NCBI GenBank assembly: GCA_937889545.1
Contig: CALAOT010000046.1
Location: 1 to 57,581, forward strand
DNA from: an uncultured Opitutaceae bacterium
Lineage (GTDB): Bacteria > Verrucomicrobiota > Verrucomicrobiia > Opitutales > Opitutaceae
DNA: 57,581 bases
Direction: 5' to 3'
In this document: positions 43,737-52,050 of the stretch, one piece after another
How the letters are laid out: every line of letters starts with the position of its first letter
How positions within the stretch are numbered: position 1 is the first letter of the stretch
Notes under the pieces: generated by a model
The model's database searches: none
What the model saw: only the letters and a program-made list of their open reading frames with translations
What the model was told of the DNA's origin: nothing
Translations under genes and position numbers: made by a program

Positions 43737-44116
43737 TCTGTTACGGGCCAACTGGAGTCATGCCCCGTCCGGGGGGCGCTCGCAAAGGACACGGCCGCGA
43801 GCCGGCTTCCACGGACGGGCTGCACGCGGACAGGGGGATCGTAGACCAGGTCGGGCGCCCTGAAGACGCGATGGTATCCGTCCTGGCTCCTTCCGTGGCG
43901 CACGGCGTGCCGGACGAGGAGGCTGTCGAGATCTCCCGAATAGGTCGCCGCGTGCTCCAGCAGGCTGCGCTCGCCGTTGACCCGCTCGACGATGCGAGCC
44001 CAGGCGCGACGAACGGCGTCGGCGACGACGGCGACAGGCGTCGAGTCGAGCCTCCCGTGAGTTTCTGTTGGGCTGCGCTTCATGGCGACGCAAAGCATCG
44101 CGCAATTCGAATTCAA
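43733..44116 (-). CDS. Hypothetical protein coupled to the PEP-CTERM gene
   Basis: This 127-aa protein has a helical core (VVADAVRRAWARIVERVNGERSLL) and a basic, Pro-rich C-terminal half; no family was recognised. Its TGA overlaps the ATG of the PEP-CTERM gene by the ATGA arrangement, and a plausible promoter lies upstream. This favours a real two-gene transcript. An ATG at 44083 (MKRSPTETHGRL) could be the start. It has no signal peptide. Confidence 0.5.
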   Translation of the reverse strand: MNSNCAMLCVAMKRSPTETHGRLDSTPVAVVADAVRRAWARIVERVNGERSLLEHAATYSGDLDSLLVRHAVRHGRSQDGYHRVFRAPDLVYDPPVRVQPVRGSRLAAVSFASAPRTGHDSSWPVTE

Positions 44117-44138
44117 TTTCTAGAAAAAGCGGCTGCCT

Positions 44139-44167
44139 TACGTAGTTCCCAAGTTATTATTCACCAA
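44139..44167 (-). promoter_or_regulatory. Possible promoter of the 127-aa/PEP-CTERM genes
   Basis: Read leftward, TTGGTG (44167-44162) and TACGTA (44144-44139) are 17 bases apart in an AT-rich gap, about 23 bases before the ATG at 44116. Both hexamers deviate from consensus. Confidence 0.35.
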
Positions 44168-44321
44168 ATTATTACGGAATCGCCGCTTCGCCCGTTCTAA
44201 AACCTGTTGATGGCCCCAAAAAACACGTGCCCCCCGCCGCCTCCGTCATCGGCCACGAATGGCGTTCGCGCGCACCCTTTTCATGCCCGCAACCTCAACG
44301 TGAGCGGGAACACCGCCTCGA

Positions 44322-44630
44322 TCGCTGAGCGTGGGGCTGATGATCTCCTCCCTCGCGGTCACCCAGCAGCAGGGGCTCCTCGGCGCCTTCCTCTTCATGG
44401 TTCCCTCCGCGATGCTGTCGGGCTTCGCGACCCCGATCGCCAACATGCCGCTGTTTGTGCAGCACCTGACGCTCCTCAATCCGCTGCGCTGCTTCCTGGT
44501 CATCATTCGCGGCGTCTTTCTGCAGGGGACCCCGTTCCACATGCTGGCCAGCCAGTTCTGGCCGATGGCCGTGATCGGGCTGGTCAACCTGACAATAGCG
44601 GGATTCCTATTCCGCAGGCGGCTGTATTGA
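44322..44630 (+). pseudogene. C-terminal fragment of an ABC-2 type permease
   Basis: About 103 codons encode only the last three membrane segments of a multidrug ABC-2 permease (YhhJ/YbhR-like). They include GLMISSLAVTQQQGLL, FMVPSAMLSGFATPIANMP and the family end NPLRCFLVIIRGVFLQG. The N-terminal two-thirds and the ATPase partner are missing, and the upstream sequence shows no related frame. This is a 5'-deleted remnant next to other broken genes. Confidence 0.75.
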
Positions 44631-45125
44631 GGCTGGTTTCGCCGCCAGCTGCTTCTTGATCAGCGGAAGGAAGGCCGCGATCTGGAGCCTGTGCGCCCTG
44701 GCGCCCTCCGCGAAGTTGTCGATCGCCGCGCCGCCGGCGCAGGCGATTCCCCAAAGCACGACGGCGGCGAGCGCTCCCTGCTCGCCCAGCCTCACGAAAT
44801 TCGGAACGGCCTCCCAGATCGGGATCACCGGGAGGGCCGCGATTATTCAAAGCAGCATCACCAGCGTCGCGGTCGGCCCTTCGAGCGCCGGCAGCAGAAG
44901 CTCGCCGGCAGGCTTTTCCGGCAGCCGCTTCGACTGCGAGGAAACGATCCTGATCATCAGTCGGCGCGCGAGAACAGCCGCGAGGAGGATGAGCAGGAAG
45001 GCGAACCAGCACGCGGTCGACCTGTCCATCGCGCCCGCGAAGAACTTCCCCCGGAGCCAGTCGACAAACTGCTGGAGCGAGCCGGAAGGGGCTGCGGGCA
45101 GTTCGACTGTGGGCAGGACGTCCAT
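44607..45125 (-). pseudogene. Membrane-protein gene with an in-frame stop
   Basis: One frame runs from ATG 45125 to a TGA at 44849-44847, then continues in the same frame to 44607. The pieces join as LVMLL-stop-IIAALPVIPIWEAV. TGA is a single change from TGG, so a Trp codon probably mutated. Membrane segments lie on both sides. The layout (WFAFLLILLAAVLARRLMIR, then three or so helices) resembles the N-terminal membrane part of a mechanosensitive-channel-like protein, but the family is uncertain and the C-terminal domain is absent. The end overlaps the ABC-2 remnant. Confidence 0.6.
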
Positions 45126-45185
45126 GGGCTGTCATTGCCAAATCCGGCGCCTCCCCCAACGTCAAGGCGGACCAGAAGCGCCGCG

Positions 45186-45986
45186 ATGACTCCGCCAACA
45201 CGAACCGAGGCTCCATCAGGGGCCCTCCGGGCCAGGGACGGCCTCGTCGCTCTGACCTGCGTGCTGTTGGGTCTCGGATATGGGTGCGCCATCTGGCTAC
45301 GCCGAGGAGCGGAGCCCGCGCAGCAGTACCTCGCGGGCTACCTGATCGAGCTGAGCCTGAGCGCGGACAATGTCTTCGTCTTTGCGCTGGTGTTCGAGCA
45401 GTTCCGCGTGGATCCGCTGCGCCGCCGCCGCCTGCTCTTCTGGGGCCTCTCCGGAGCAATCGTGTTTCGCTCGGCGCTTCTGATCGCGGGAGTCGGCGCG
45501 ATCGGGCGGTTCACGTGGATCATCCCGGTTTTCGGGGCGCTGGTTCTAGCCGCCGGCATCCGGATCGCGACGAGAAGGGGCCGCAAGGCATTCGACCCCA
45601 CCGGGAACCCCGCGATCCGGTTCTTCGCCGGGAGGGTCCCGGCGACCCTGGCCGCGCTTGCCGCGCTCGAGGCGGCCGACCTCGTCTTTGCGCTCGACTC
45701 GCTTCCGGCCGTCCTCGCGGTGACCCATGACGCAGCCATCGCGGTGGCGTCCAACCTGTTCGCGATCCTGGGCCTGCGATCTCTCTTCTTTGTCGTGAGC
45801 GGGGCCATGAGGACGCTCCGCTATCTGAACGCGGGGCTCGCAACCGTTCTCTCGTTCGTGGGCGTTAAGATGCTCGCTGAGCCGTGGGTCCGCATCCCCA
45901 CGGCTGCTTCGCTCGCCATCATCACTGCCCTGCTCGCCCTGTCGGTCGGGGCGTCGCTCCTTCCCAGAAGGGAGGGCCGTCAATGA
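45186..45986 (+). CDS. TerC-family membrane protein
   Basis: This 266-aa protein has about seven helices with the TerC signatures LSLSADNVFVFALVFEQFRV and DLVFALDSLPAVLAVTHD, both keeping the acidic residues inside the membrane. TerC/Alx proteins are linked to tellurite resistance and, in several bacteria, to Mn2+ export. The ATG at 45186 starts the family-length protein; a longer in-frame open stretch upstream lies over the broken membrane-protein gene. It converges with the DCC gene, with 65 bases of overlap. Confidence 0.92.
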   Translation: MTPPTRTEAPSGALRARDGLVALTCVLLGLGYGCAIWLRRGAEPAQQYLAGYLIELSLSADNVFVFALVFEQFRVDPLRRRRLLFWGLSGAIVFRSALLIAGVGAIGRFTWIIPVFGALVLAAGIRIATRRGRKAFDPTGNPAIRFFAGRVPATLAALAALEAADLVFALDSLPAVLAVTHDAAIAVASNLFAILGLRSLFFVVSGAMRTLRYLNAGLATVLSFVGVKMLAEPWVRIPTAASLAIITALLALSVGASLLPRREGRQ

Positions 45987-46425
45987 ACCGATCCTGCCAT
46001 TCGGGCCTGGGAAGCGGCCGGGCCTTCCACTCGCCGAACAGCCGGTATCTGAGCCGCGCGATGAGCCGGTAGCCGCCGTCCCGAAGCGGCCTTGGGACGA
46101 ATCGGATCCAGGCGAGGACGCGGCCGGCGCCGCCACATGCCTCGAGCGCGGCCACGAGCGCTCCGGTCCGGAGCGCATAGGCGTCCCTCCCTGCATTTCC
46201 GCCGCCGTTCCAGTCGCGGACAAAGACCATGCTCTCCCGGTCGCCGGGAGGCAGCCCGTGCGCCCGCAGCCACGCCTGTCCCGGCCCGCCCTGCAGCGTG
46301 CAGAAGCGAAGGACGCCCCGCCGGTCGATCCCGAGCAGGAACCGCACGGCGCGGTTGCAGAGGCCGCACGCCCCGTCGTAGAGCAGCACGGGGCCAGCCC
46401 GGCTTTCGTCTTGTTTGGGATTCAT
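45922..46425 (-). CDS. Thiol-disulfide oxidoreductase DCC family protein
   Basis: This 167-aa protein has the DCC start VLLYDGACGLCNRAVRFLLG with its CxxC pair, and the later FVRDWNGGGNAG and RFVPRPLRDGGYRLIARLRY segments. The family is thioredoxin-like in motif and of poorly defined role. The ATG at 46425 places the motif near the N-terminus as usual. Its 3' end overlaps terC on the opposite strand by 65 bases. Confidence 0.9.
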   Translation of the reverse strand: MNPKQDESRAGPVLLYDGACGLCNRAVRFLLGIDRRGVLRFCTLQGGPGQAWLRAHGLPPGDRESMVFVRDWNGGGNAGRDAYALRTGALVAALEACGGAGRVLAWIRFVPRPLRDGGYRLIARLRYRLFGEWKARPLPRPEWQDRFIDGPPFWEGATPRPTGRAGQ

Positions 46426-46550
46426 ATCGTTTTCGCGGAGCGTCGCCCGGGCGCAGCCGGGCGCCGCCAATCCTCGGCGGGACGGGGCGGCCCGCAAACG
46501 CAAAAGGCCGGAATCCCCCAGAGCTTCCGGGCCTCTGCAAACTCGGCCGG

Positions 46551-46942
46551 TCAGCTGACGGCAATCTTCCGCGGCTTGGCCGACTCGGCCTTTGCGTGCG
46601 CCACGCGAAGGATGCCGTCCTTCAGCTGCGCCTCGATCTTCCCTGTGTTGACGGTGCTGTCATGCGTGAGGACGAGCTCGAACGCGGCGTCGGACGATTC
46701 ACGGTGGAGGGCGGTCACGCCCTCGGGCAGCTTCGTCGCGCGCTTGCCGGTGATCCGGATCTCACCGCCCTCAGCGGTGATCTCGAGCCCCCCTTGGAGA
46801 CGCCGGGCATGTAGACCGTCCCGCCGTAGGCCCCGTCGGTTTCGTCAATTTCGAAATACGGCCTGCAAAGCGGGCGAGGGTCGCCATCGTTGTCGTGCGT
46901 GCCGTGGTGGAATGATGGGATGAGTGTGTTGAACAGTGATGT
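46551..46942 (-). pseudogene. Hsp20 small heat-shock gene, frameshifted and without a clear start
   Basis: The minus strand encodes an alpha-crystallin-type protein: SLFNTLIPSFHHG, then PYFEIDETDGAYGGTVYMPG, then LEITAEGGEIRITGKRATKL, ending KPRKIAVS. Between MPGVSK and GLEITAEGG the frame is broken at a run of six G; one more G would restore it. No ATG precedes SLFNTL (the expected codon reads ACA after a GGGGGA ribosome site; CTG at 46936 is the only near-start). The frameshift could be a sequencing error at the homopolymer, but the missing start suggests real decay. Confidence 0.7.
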
Positions 46943-46976
46943 GGTGTTTCCCCCTGGTTTTCGGAATCGCCGGGGT

Positions 46977-47331
46977 TCAGTTGACGGACACGGTGATCTA
47001 CTTCGGCTTGGCCTTCTCCTTCTTGGGAAGCGTCACGGTCAGGATGCCGTTCTCTATAGGCAGCCGAAACCTTGTAGGCCTGGACCTCGTCCTGAATGCT
47101 GACCAGGCGGTTGAAGGTGACGGTGCTCTCGCCCTCGCAGGACTTCTCCTTTCGGGAAGCCTGGATGGAGAGGGAGCCCTCGACGATCGCGTCGCGGTTC
47201 ACGCCGGCCAGCGCCGTTCCGAACAGCCAGTCGATCTGATCCTCAATGTCCCCTCGCGGGAATCGGCCGCCGAGACCGGCGGTCGGGGCAATGCCGAGTG
47301 CGTTGGGATTAGTGTAGCGTATTAGGCTCAT
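46977..47331 (-). pseudogene. Hsp20 small heat-shock gene with deletions, frameshift and stop
   Basis: This frame begins MSLIRYTNPNALGIAPTAG and continues DQIDWLFGTALAGVNRDAI, an Hsp20 N-terminus. About 30 residues before GVNRD and several after it are missing relative to the family. After VSAAY an extra base shifts the frame; the correct continuation ENGILTVTLPKKEKAKPK is in the next frame and is interrupted by TAG before ITVSVN and the final TGA. Three or more independent lesions make it a pseudogene. It directly precedes the second broken hsp20. Confidence 0.75.
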
Positions 47332-47624
47332 AGTAACCCCTTAGCTGCATGTCCGATGCCTGCGGCGCCTGGATCATAACCTACTTGCATATCAACTATT
47401 TATGGTCACAACATCCGCGCCGCCTGTGAATCCTCTACCCAGTGTGGGACATTCCCCTGCGCAGGGTTTGCACACGGCCGCAGGCAGCCGTCCCCGGGGA
47501 TTCCTCGTGTGCGGCCTACCGCGGTTCGCCTGCCCCCCGGGAACCCTGTTTCCTCCGCCCCCATTCGCCGCGCCCGGATGGTAACGGCTCGCCTCGCCGG
47601 ATCTCCGTGACATAAGGGTGCCGG
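47332..47624. other. Intergenic stretch between hsp20 remnants and adenine deaminase
   Basis: About 290 bases without a gene. The left end is AT-richer (around TAACCTACTTGCATATCAAC) and may hold the old hsp20 promoter. At 47610-47620 an AAGGG sequence serves as ribosome site for the deaminase gene. No repeat or RNA was recognised. Confidence 0.5.
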
Positions 47625-49436
47625 ATGGGTCTCACACGCTTTTCCGTACCCCCTCTCCACAGGGTCACGCGCGAGCTTGCCGCCGTCGCAATGGGCCGCG
47701 AGCTCCCGGATCTCGTCGTCACCGGAGCGCGGATCCTCTCAACCTACACCGAGCGGATCCACGGGAGCCGGGAGGTCTGGATCAAGTCCGGCCGGATCGC
47801 GGCCGTCAAACCCGCCGGTTCGTGCAGGCCTCCCAAGGGGTCGCGGGTCAGCTTCTTTGACGCCCGCGGAGGGATCGTGGCCCCGGGGCTTGTGGACCCC
47901 CACATCCACATTGAAAGCTCGATGATGACCGCGTGCGCGTACGCCGAGCCCGCGCTGCTCAACGGAACAACGACGATCTTCTGCGACAGCCACGAGATCG
48001 GGAACGTCTGCGACGCGAGGGGAATCGAGTGGATGCTCGAGGATGCGCGCCGGGCGCCGCTCTCGATCTTCCTCACGGTCCCGAGCACGGTCCCGGCGAC
48101 GGGCCCGAGGCTCGAGACGGCGGGGGGCGACCTCACGCCGCGGAAGATCGGCCGGATTTTCGACCGCTGGCCCGAGGCGGTCGGGCTTGGTGAGAAGATG
48201 GATTTTGTGCAGGTGGCGATGGGGGATCGGAGAAGCCATGCGGTCCTGCGCGAGGCCCTCAGGCGCGGGCTTCCCGTCTCCGGCCACATCTACGGGCGCG
48301 AATTCGTGGCGGCGGGCGCGGCCTCCGGGATCTCGGACACCCACGAGGCGATCGACCGGGAGATCGCCGACGACTTCCTTGAATGCGGCGTCTGGGTCTT
48401 CCTTCGCGGAGGCCCGCCCACGACCCCGTGGAACTCCCTTCCCCTCGCCATAAGGGCGCTGACCGAGCTCGGCGCCAATCCGAAGCGGGTCTGCGTCTGC
48501 ACCGACGACCGCGATGCCGACGACCTGTTCCTGTTCGGGATGGACTGGGTCGTGCGCTCCGCGGTGAAGGCTGGGATAAGGGCGACCACGGCCTGGAGCT
48601 TGGGCTCCCTTCACCCTGCCACGCGGTTCGGAATGGACGGAGAGATCGGCGGGCTGGCGCCGGCGAGGCGCGCCGACCTGGTGCTTCTCAACGACACGCT
48701 CGAGCCGCAGTGCACGTGGTTCGGGGGCGAGCTCGTGGTCAGGTACGGCAAGGTGACGCCGGCGCTCGAGAGGGCGCTCTCCAGGCGCTACAGGTATCCC
48801 CGGGCAGCGTACGAAACGGTGAAGCTGCCGGAAAAGCCCGTCCTCGTGCCCGCGCTTCCAAAGGGCCCGGTCACGGCAAACGTCATCCGGACCGCGCTTC
48901 ACAAGATCATCCTGTTCCACGACCGGATCCCCCTCAAGCCCCGCCCCGGCGAGGCATGGGCCGGGCTTCTCGCGCGGCACCGGCTGTGCTTCGTCACGGT
49001 CGTCGAGCGCCACGGCAAGTCGGGCGCGGTCGCGCACGGCCTTCTCAAGGACTTCGGGCTCAGGGACGGGGCCGTCGGGAGCTCCGTGGGCCACGACGCC
49101 CACAATATCATCCTGGCGGGAAGGAACGAGCCCGACATGCGCAGGGCCCTCGCAGAAATCAGGCGGATGCGCGGCGGGGTGTGCGTCGTGCGCGGCGGGA
49201 AGGTCGCCGCGAGGGTCGCACTCCCGGTCGCGGGGCTCATCTCCGACAAACGGGCTACCGCCGTAGCTGCCGAGACGACGCGGCTGAAGCGCGCATGGAA
49301 GGCCGCCGGCTGCATGCTCCCCTACATGGGCTTCAACCTGATCCCCCTGTCCGTCATCCCCGAGATCCGCATCACGGACAAGGGGTTGGTCACCGTTCCC
49401 GAAATGCGGATCGTTCCCCTCTTCGCGCGCGCCTGA
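47625..49436 (+). CDS. ade: Adenine deaminase
   Basis: This 603-aa amidohydrolase converts adenine to hypoxanthine. The metal site motifs are present: [14 protein letters not shown] (HxHxE), [10 protein letters not shown], the dinuclear site [10 protein letters not shown] and the C-terminal [15 protein letters not shown] domain typical of Ade. An AAGGG lies a few bases before the ATG at 47625, supporting this start. It is followed on the same strand by a PLP enzyme and an 8-oxoguanine-deaminase-like gene, with a purine permease convergent: a purine-salvage group. Confidence 0.95.
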   Translation: MGLTRFSVPPLHRVTRELAAVAMGRELPDLVVTGARILSTYTERIHGSREVWIKSGRIAAVKPAGSCRPPKGSRVSFFDARGGIVAPGLVDPHIHIESSMMTACAYAEPALLNGTTTIFCDSHEIGNVCDARGIEWMLEDARRAPLSIFLTVPSTVPATGPRLETAGGDLTPRKIGRIFDRWPEAVGLGEKMDFVQVAMGDRRSHAVLREALRRGLPVSGHIYGREFVAAGAASGISDTHEAIDREIADDFLECGVWVFLRGGPPTTPWNSLPLAIRALTELGANPKRVCVCTDDRDADDLFLFGMDWVVRSAVKAGIRATTAWSLGSLHPATRFGMDGEIGGLAPARRADLVLLNDTLEPQCTWFGGELVVRYGKVTPALERALSRRYRYPRAAYETVKLPEKPVLVPALPKGPVTANVIRTALHKIILFHDRIPLKPRPGEAWAGLLARHRLCFVTVVERHGKSGAVAHGLLKDFGLRDGAVGSSVGHDAHNIILAGRNEPDMRRALAEIRRMRGGVCVVRGGKVAARVALPVAGLISDKRATAVAAETTRLKRAWKAAGCMLPYMGFNLIPLSVIPEIRITDKGLVTVPEMRIVPLFARA

Positions 49437-49513
49437 GCGCGATCGGTCCCCGGGGTCCCACGAACAGAAAACAATCGGAATCCACCGGGCTATGTGGTTC
49501 GCTCGGCGCCCCG

Positions 49514-50674
49514 ATGACCTTCGATTTCGACACGCCGCGCGACCGCCGCGGCACCGACTCGCAGAAATGGCAGAAGTACGCCGGCCGGGACGTGCTTCCC
49601 ATGTGGGTCGCCGACATGGATTTTGAGGTCGCCCCGGCGATCGTCGACGCCCTCCATCGCCGAGTGGCCCATGGGATCTTCGGCTACGCGCGGCCCGCCC
49701 AGTCGACGGTCGACGCCGTCGTTGGGGAGCTCGCGATGCGGCACGGCTGGAAGACGGACCCGTCCTGGATCGTATGGCTTCCGGGTCTGGTGTGCGCCCT
49801 GAACGTCTGCGTCCTCGCCTTCGCGGACGCGGGAGACGAGGTCCTCAGCCTGTCGCCGGTCTATCCCCCCTTCTCCTCGGCGCCAAGGAACGGGGGCCGG
49901 GTGACCCGGAGCGTTCCCCTTGCGCTCAATCGCGGCGCGCGGCGCTGGGAGATCGACTGGGACGCGCTCGAGGGCGCCGTGACGCCGCGCACCAGGGTCC
50001 TCCTGTTCTGCCATCCGCACAACCCGGTGGCCCGCGTCTGGAGCCGCGACGAGATCGCGCGGATCGCCGGGTTCTGCGCGCGCCACAGCCTCGTGCTGGT
50101 CTCCGACGAGATCCACTGCGACCTCCTCCTGGATCCGGGCGCCGTGCACGAGCCCCTCGCCGCCGCGGCGCCCCCCGAGGCGGCGCGCACCGTCACCCTG
50201 ATGGCCCCGAGCAAGACCTACAACATCCCCGGCCTTGGCGCCTCGTTCGCCATCATCCCGGATCCCGCCCTGCGGGCGCGTTTCTCCGGGGCGTGCGCGG
50301 GCATCGTCGCGGAGGTCAACGCGCTCGGCTATGCCGCCTGCGAGGCCGCATACCGCGGCGGCGCGCCGTGGCGGGAGGCCCTCATCGCCTACCTACGCGC
50401 CAACCGGGATTTCCTCACGGACTTCGTTTCCCGCGAGATCCCGGGGATCCGGATAGAGGCGCCCGTGGAGGCAACCTACCTTGCGTGGCTGGACGTCGGG
50501 GAGCTCGGCCTGGACAACCCGGTGAGGCATTTCGAGTCCCACGGCGTGGGGCTGAGCGACGGCGTGCCATTCGGGGCCACGCGCGGCAGTCACGTCCGGA
50601 TCAACTTCGGCTGCCCGAGGTCCACGCTCGCCGACGGCCTTGCACGGATGAGGGCGGCGGTGCGGGCCCTATGA
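49514..50674 (+). CDS. MalY/PatB-type PLP-dependent enzyme
   Basis: This 386-aa fold-type I aminotransferase-family protein resembles cystathionine beta-lyases of the MalY/PatB group: it starts FDFDTPRDRRGTDSQKWQKY and has LPMWVADMDFEVAPAIV, CHPHNPVARVW, VSDEIHCDLL and the PLP lysine in PSKTYNIPGL. It probably cleaves C-S bonds of cystathionine or cysteine. Its stop overlaps the start of the following amidohydrolase gene (ATGA), so it is translated within the purine group. The reason for that pairing is unclear. Confidence 0.9.
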   Translation: MTFDFDTPRDRRGTDSQKWQKYAGRDVLPMWVADMDFEVAPAIVDALHRRVAHGIFGYARPAQSTVDAVVGELAMRHGWKTDPSWIVWLPGLVCALNVCVLAFADAGDEVLSLSPVYPPFSSAPRNGGRVTRSVPLALNRGARRWEIDWDALEGAVTPRTRVLLFCHPHNPVARVWSRDEIARIAGFCARHSLVLVSDEIHCDLLLDPGAVHEPLAAAAPPEAARTVTLMAPSKTYNIPGLGASFAIIPDPALRARFSGACAGIVAEVNALGYAACEAAYRGGAPWREALIAYLRANRDFLTDFVSREIPGIRIEAPVEATYLAWLDVGELGLDNPVRHFESHGVGLSDGVPFGATRGSHVRINFGCPRSTLADGLARMRAAVRAL

Positions 50675-52044
50675 CCCCCCCCGCGGCCCCCTGTCCAACG
50701 CTCCTCGTCCGCAACGCGGATGTCCTCGTAACCATGGACGGTCGCCGCAGGGAGATCCGGGGCGGCGGACTGTTTGCGGAAGGCAACCGGATCGCCGCGG
50801 TCGGAAGGGCGGCGGAGCTGCCGGCGACCGCGGACCGTGTGCTGGACCTGGCGGGGCACGCGGTTGTCCCGGGCCTCGTCAACACCCACCACCACATGTT
50901 CCAAAGCCTGACGCGGGCCGTTCCTTCGGCCCAGGATGCCGGGCTCTTTGGGTGGCTCGAGGCGCTGTATCCTATCTGGGCACGGATCACGCCGGAGATG
51001 ATCAGGGTCTCCACCCTCACGGCCATGGCGGAGCTCATCCTCTCGGGGTGCACCACGTCGAGCGACCACCTCTATCTCTACCCCAACGGGTGCCGCCTCG
51101 AGGACAGCCTCGAGTCGGCGGCCGAGATCGGCATGCGCTTCCACGCCGCCCGCGGCAGCATGAGCGTCGGACGGAGCCGCGGGGGCCATCCGCCGGACAG
51201 CCTTGTCGAGGGGGAGCCAGCCATCCTGTCCGACACGCAGCGCGTGATCGAGGCCCACCACGATCCCAGACGCTTCGCGATGCGGCGGATAGCGGTCGCC
51301 CCATGCTCGCCCTTTTCGGTGAGCCGCGACCTCATGCGCGAATCGGCAAGGCTCGCAAGGTCGCTTGGAGTCTCTCTCCACACGCACCTCGCCGAGAACG
51401 ACAGCGACGTCGCCTACAGCCTCGAGAGGTTCGGCATGAGCCCCGCGCAATACGCCGAGGAGCTCGGATGGGTCGGCCAGGACGTCTGGCACGCGCACTG
51501 CGTCAAGCTGGACGACGCCGGAATCGACCTGTTCGGCCGGACCGGAACGGGGGTGGCGCACTGCCCCTGCTCAAACATGCGCCTCGGTTCCGGCATCGCG
51601 CCGGTCAGCCGCATGATCGCGAAGCGCGTCCCGGTGGGGATCGGCGTCGACGGCTCGGCCTCGAACGACGCGGGCAGCCTCCTGGGCGAGGCGCGCCAGG
51701 CCATGCTTCTCCAGCGCGTGGGTCTGGGCGCGTCCGCAATGGGCGCGCGCCAGGCGCTCGAGCTGGCCACGGTCGGCGGGGCCCGCGTTCTCGGGCGCGA
51801 TGACATCGGCGCCCTCGCCCCGGGGATGGCCGCGGATTTCGCCGCATTCGATCTGCGCGGGGCAAACATTGCGGGCGCCCTTCACGACCCGGTCGCCGCG
51901 CTCGTCTTTTGCGCGCCCGAGCGGGCCTCGTGGGTCGTCATTGACGGGCGCGTGGTGGTTGACGAGGGCCGGCTCGCGACCGTCGACCTCCAGCCCATCT
52001 TGGAGCACCACAACCGGCTGGCCCGCGAGCTCGTCTCGGGCTGA
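50671..52044 (+). CDS. 8-oxoguanine deaminase-like amidohydrolase
   Basis: This 457-aa amidohydrolase has the Zn-site motifs GLVNTHHHMFQSLTR, HTHLAENDSDV, HAHCVKLDD and GVDGSASNDAGS. This pattern fits the 8-oxoguanine/atrazine-chlorohydrolase subgroup (TrzN/AtzB-like), and 8-oxoguanine deaminase is the best guess. Related members act on other purines or s-triazines. It overlaps the PLP gene by four bases and ends six bases from the convergent purine permease, supporting a purine substrate. Confidence 0.85.
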   Translation: MTPPAAPCPTLLVRNADVLVTMDGRRREIRGGGLFAEGNRIAAVGRAAELPATADRVLDLAGHAVVPGLVNTHHHMFQSLTRAVPSAQDAGLFGWLEALYPIWARITPEMIRVSTLTAMAELILSGCTTSSDHLYLYPNGCRLEDSLESAAEIGMRFHAARGSMSVGRSRGGHPPDSLVEGEPAILSDTQRVIEAHHDPRRFAMRRIAVAPCSPFSVSRDLMRESARLARSLGVSLHTHLAENDSDVAYSLERFGMSPAQYAEELGWVGQDVWHAHCVKLDDAGIDLFGRTGTGVAHCPCSNMRLGSGIAPVSRMIAKRVPVGIGVDGSASNDAGSLLGEARQAMLLQRVGLGASAMGARQALELATVGGARVLGRDDIGALAPGMAADFAAFDLRGANIAGALHDPVAALVFCAPERASWVVIDGRVVVDEGRLATVDLQPILEHHNRLARELVSG

Positions 52045-52050
52045 AGCCCG

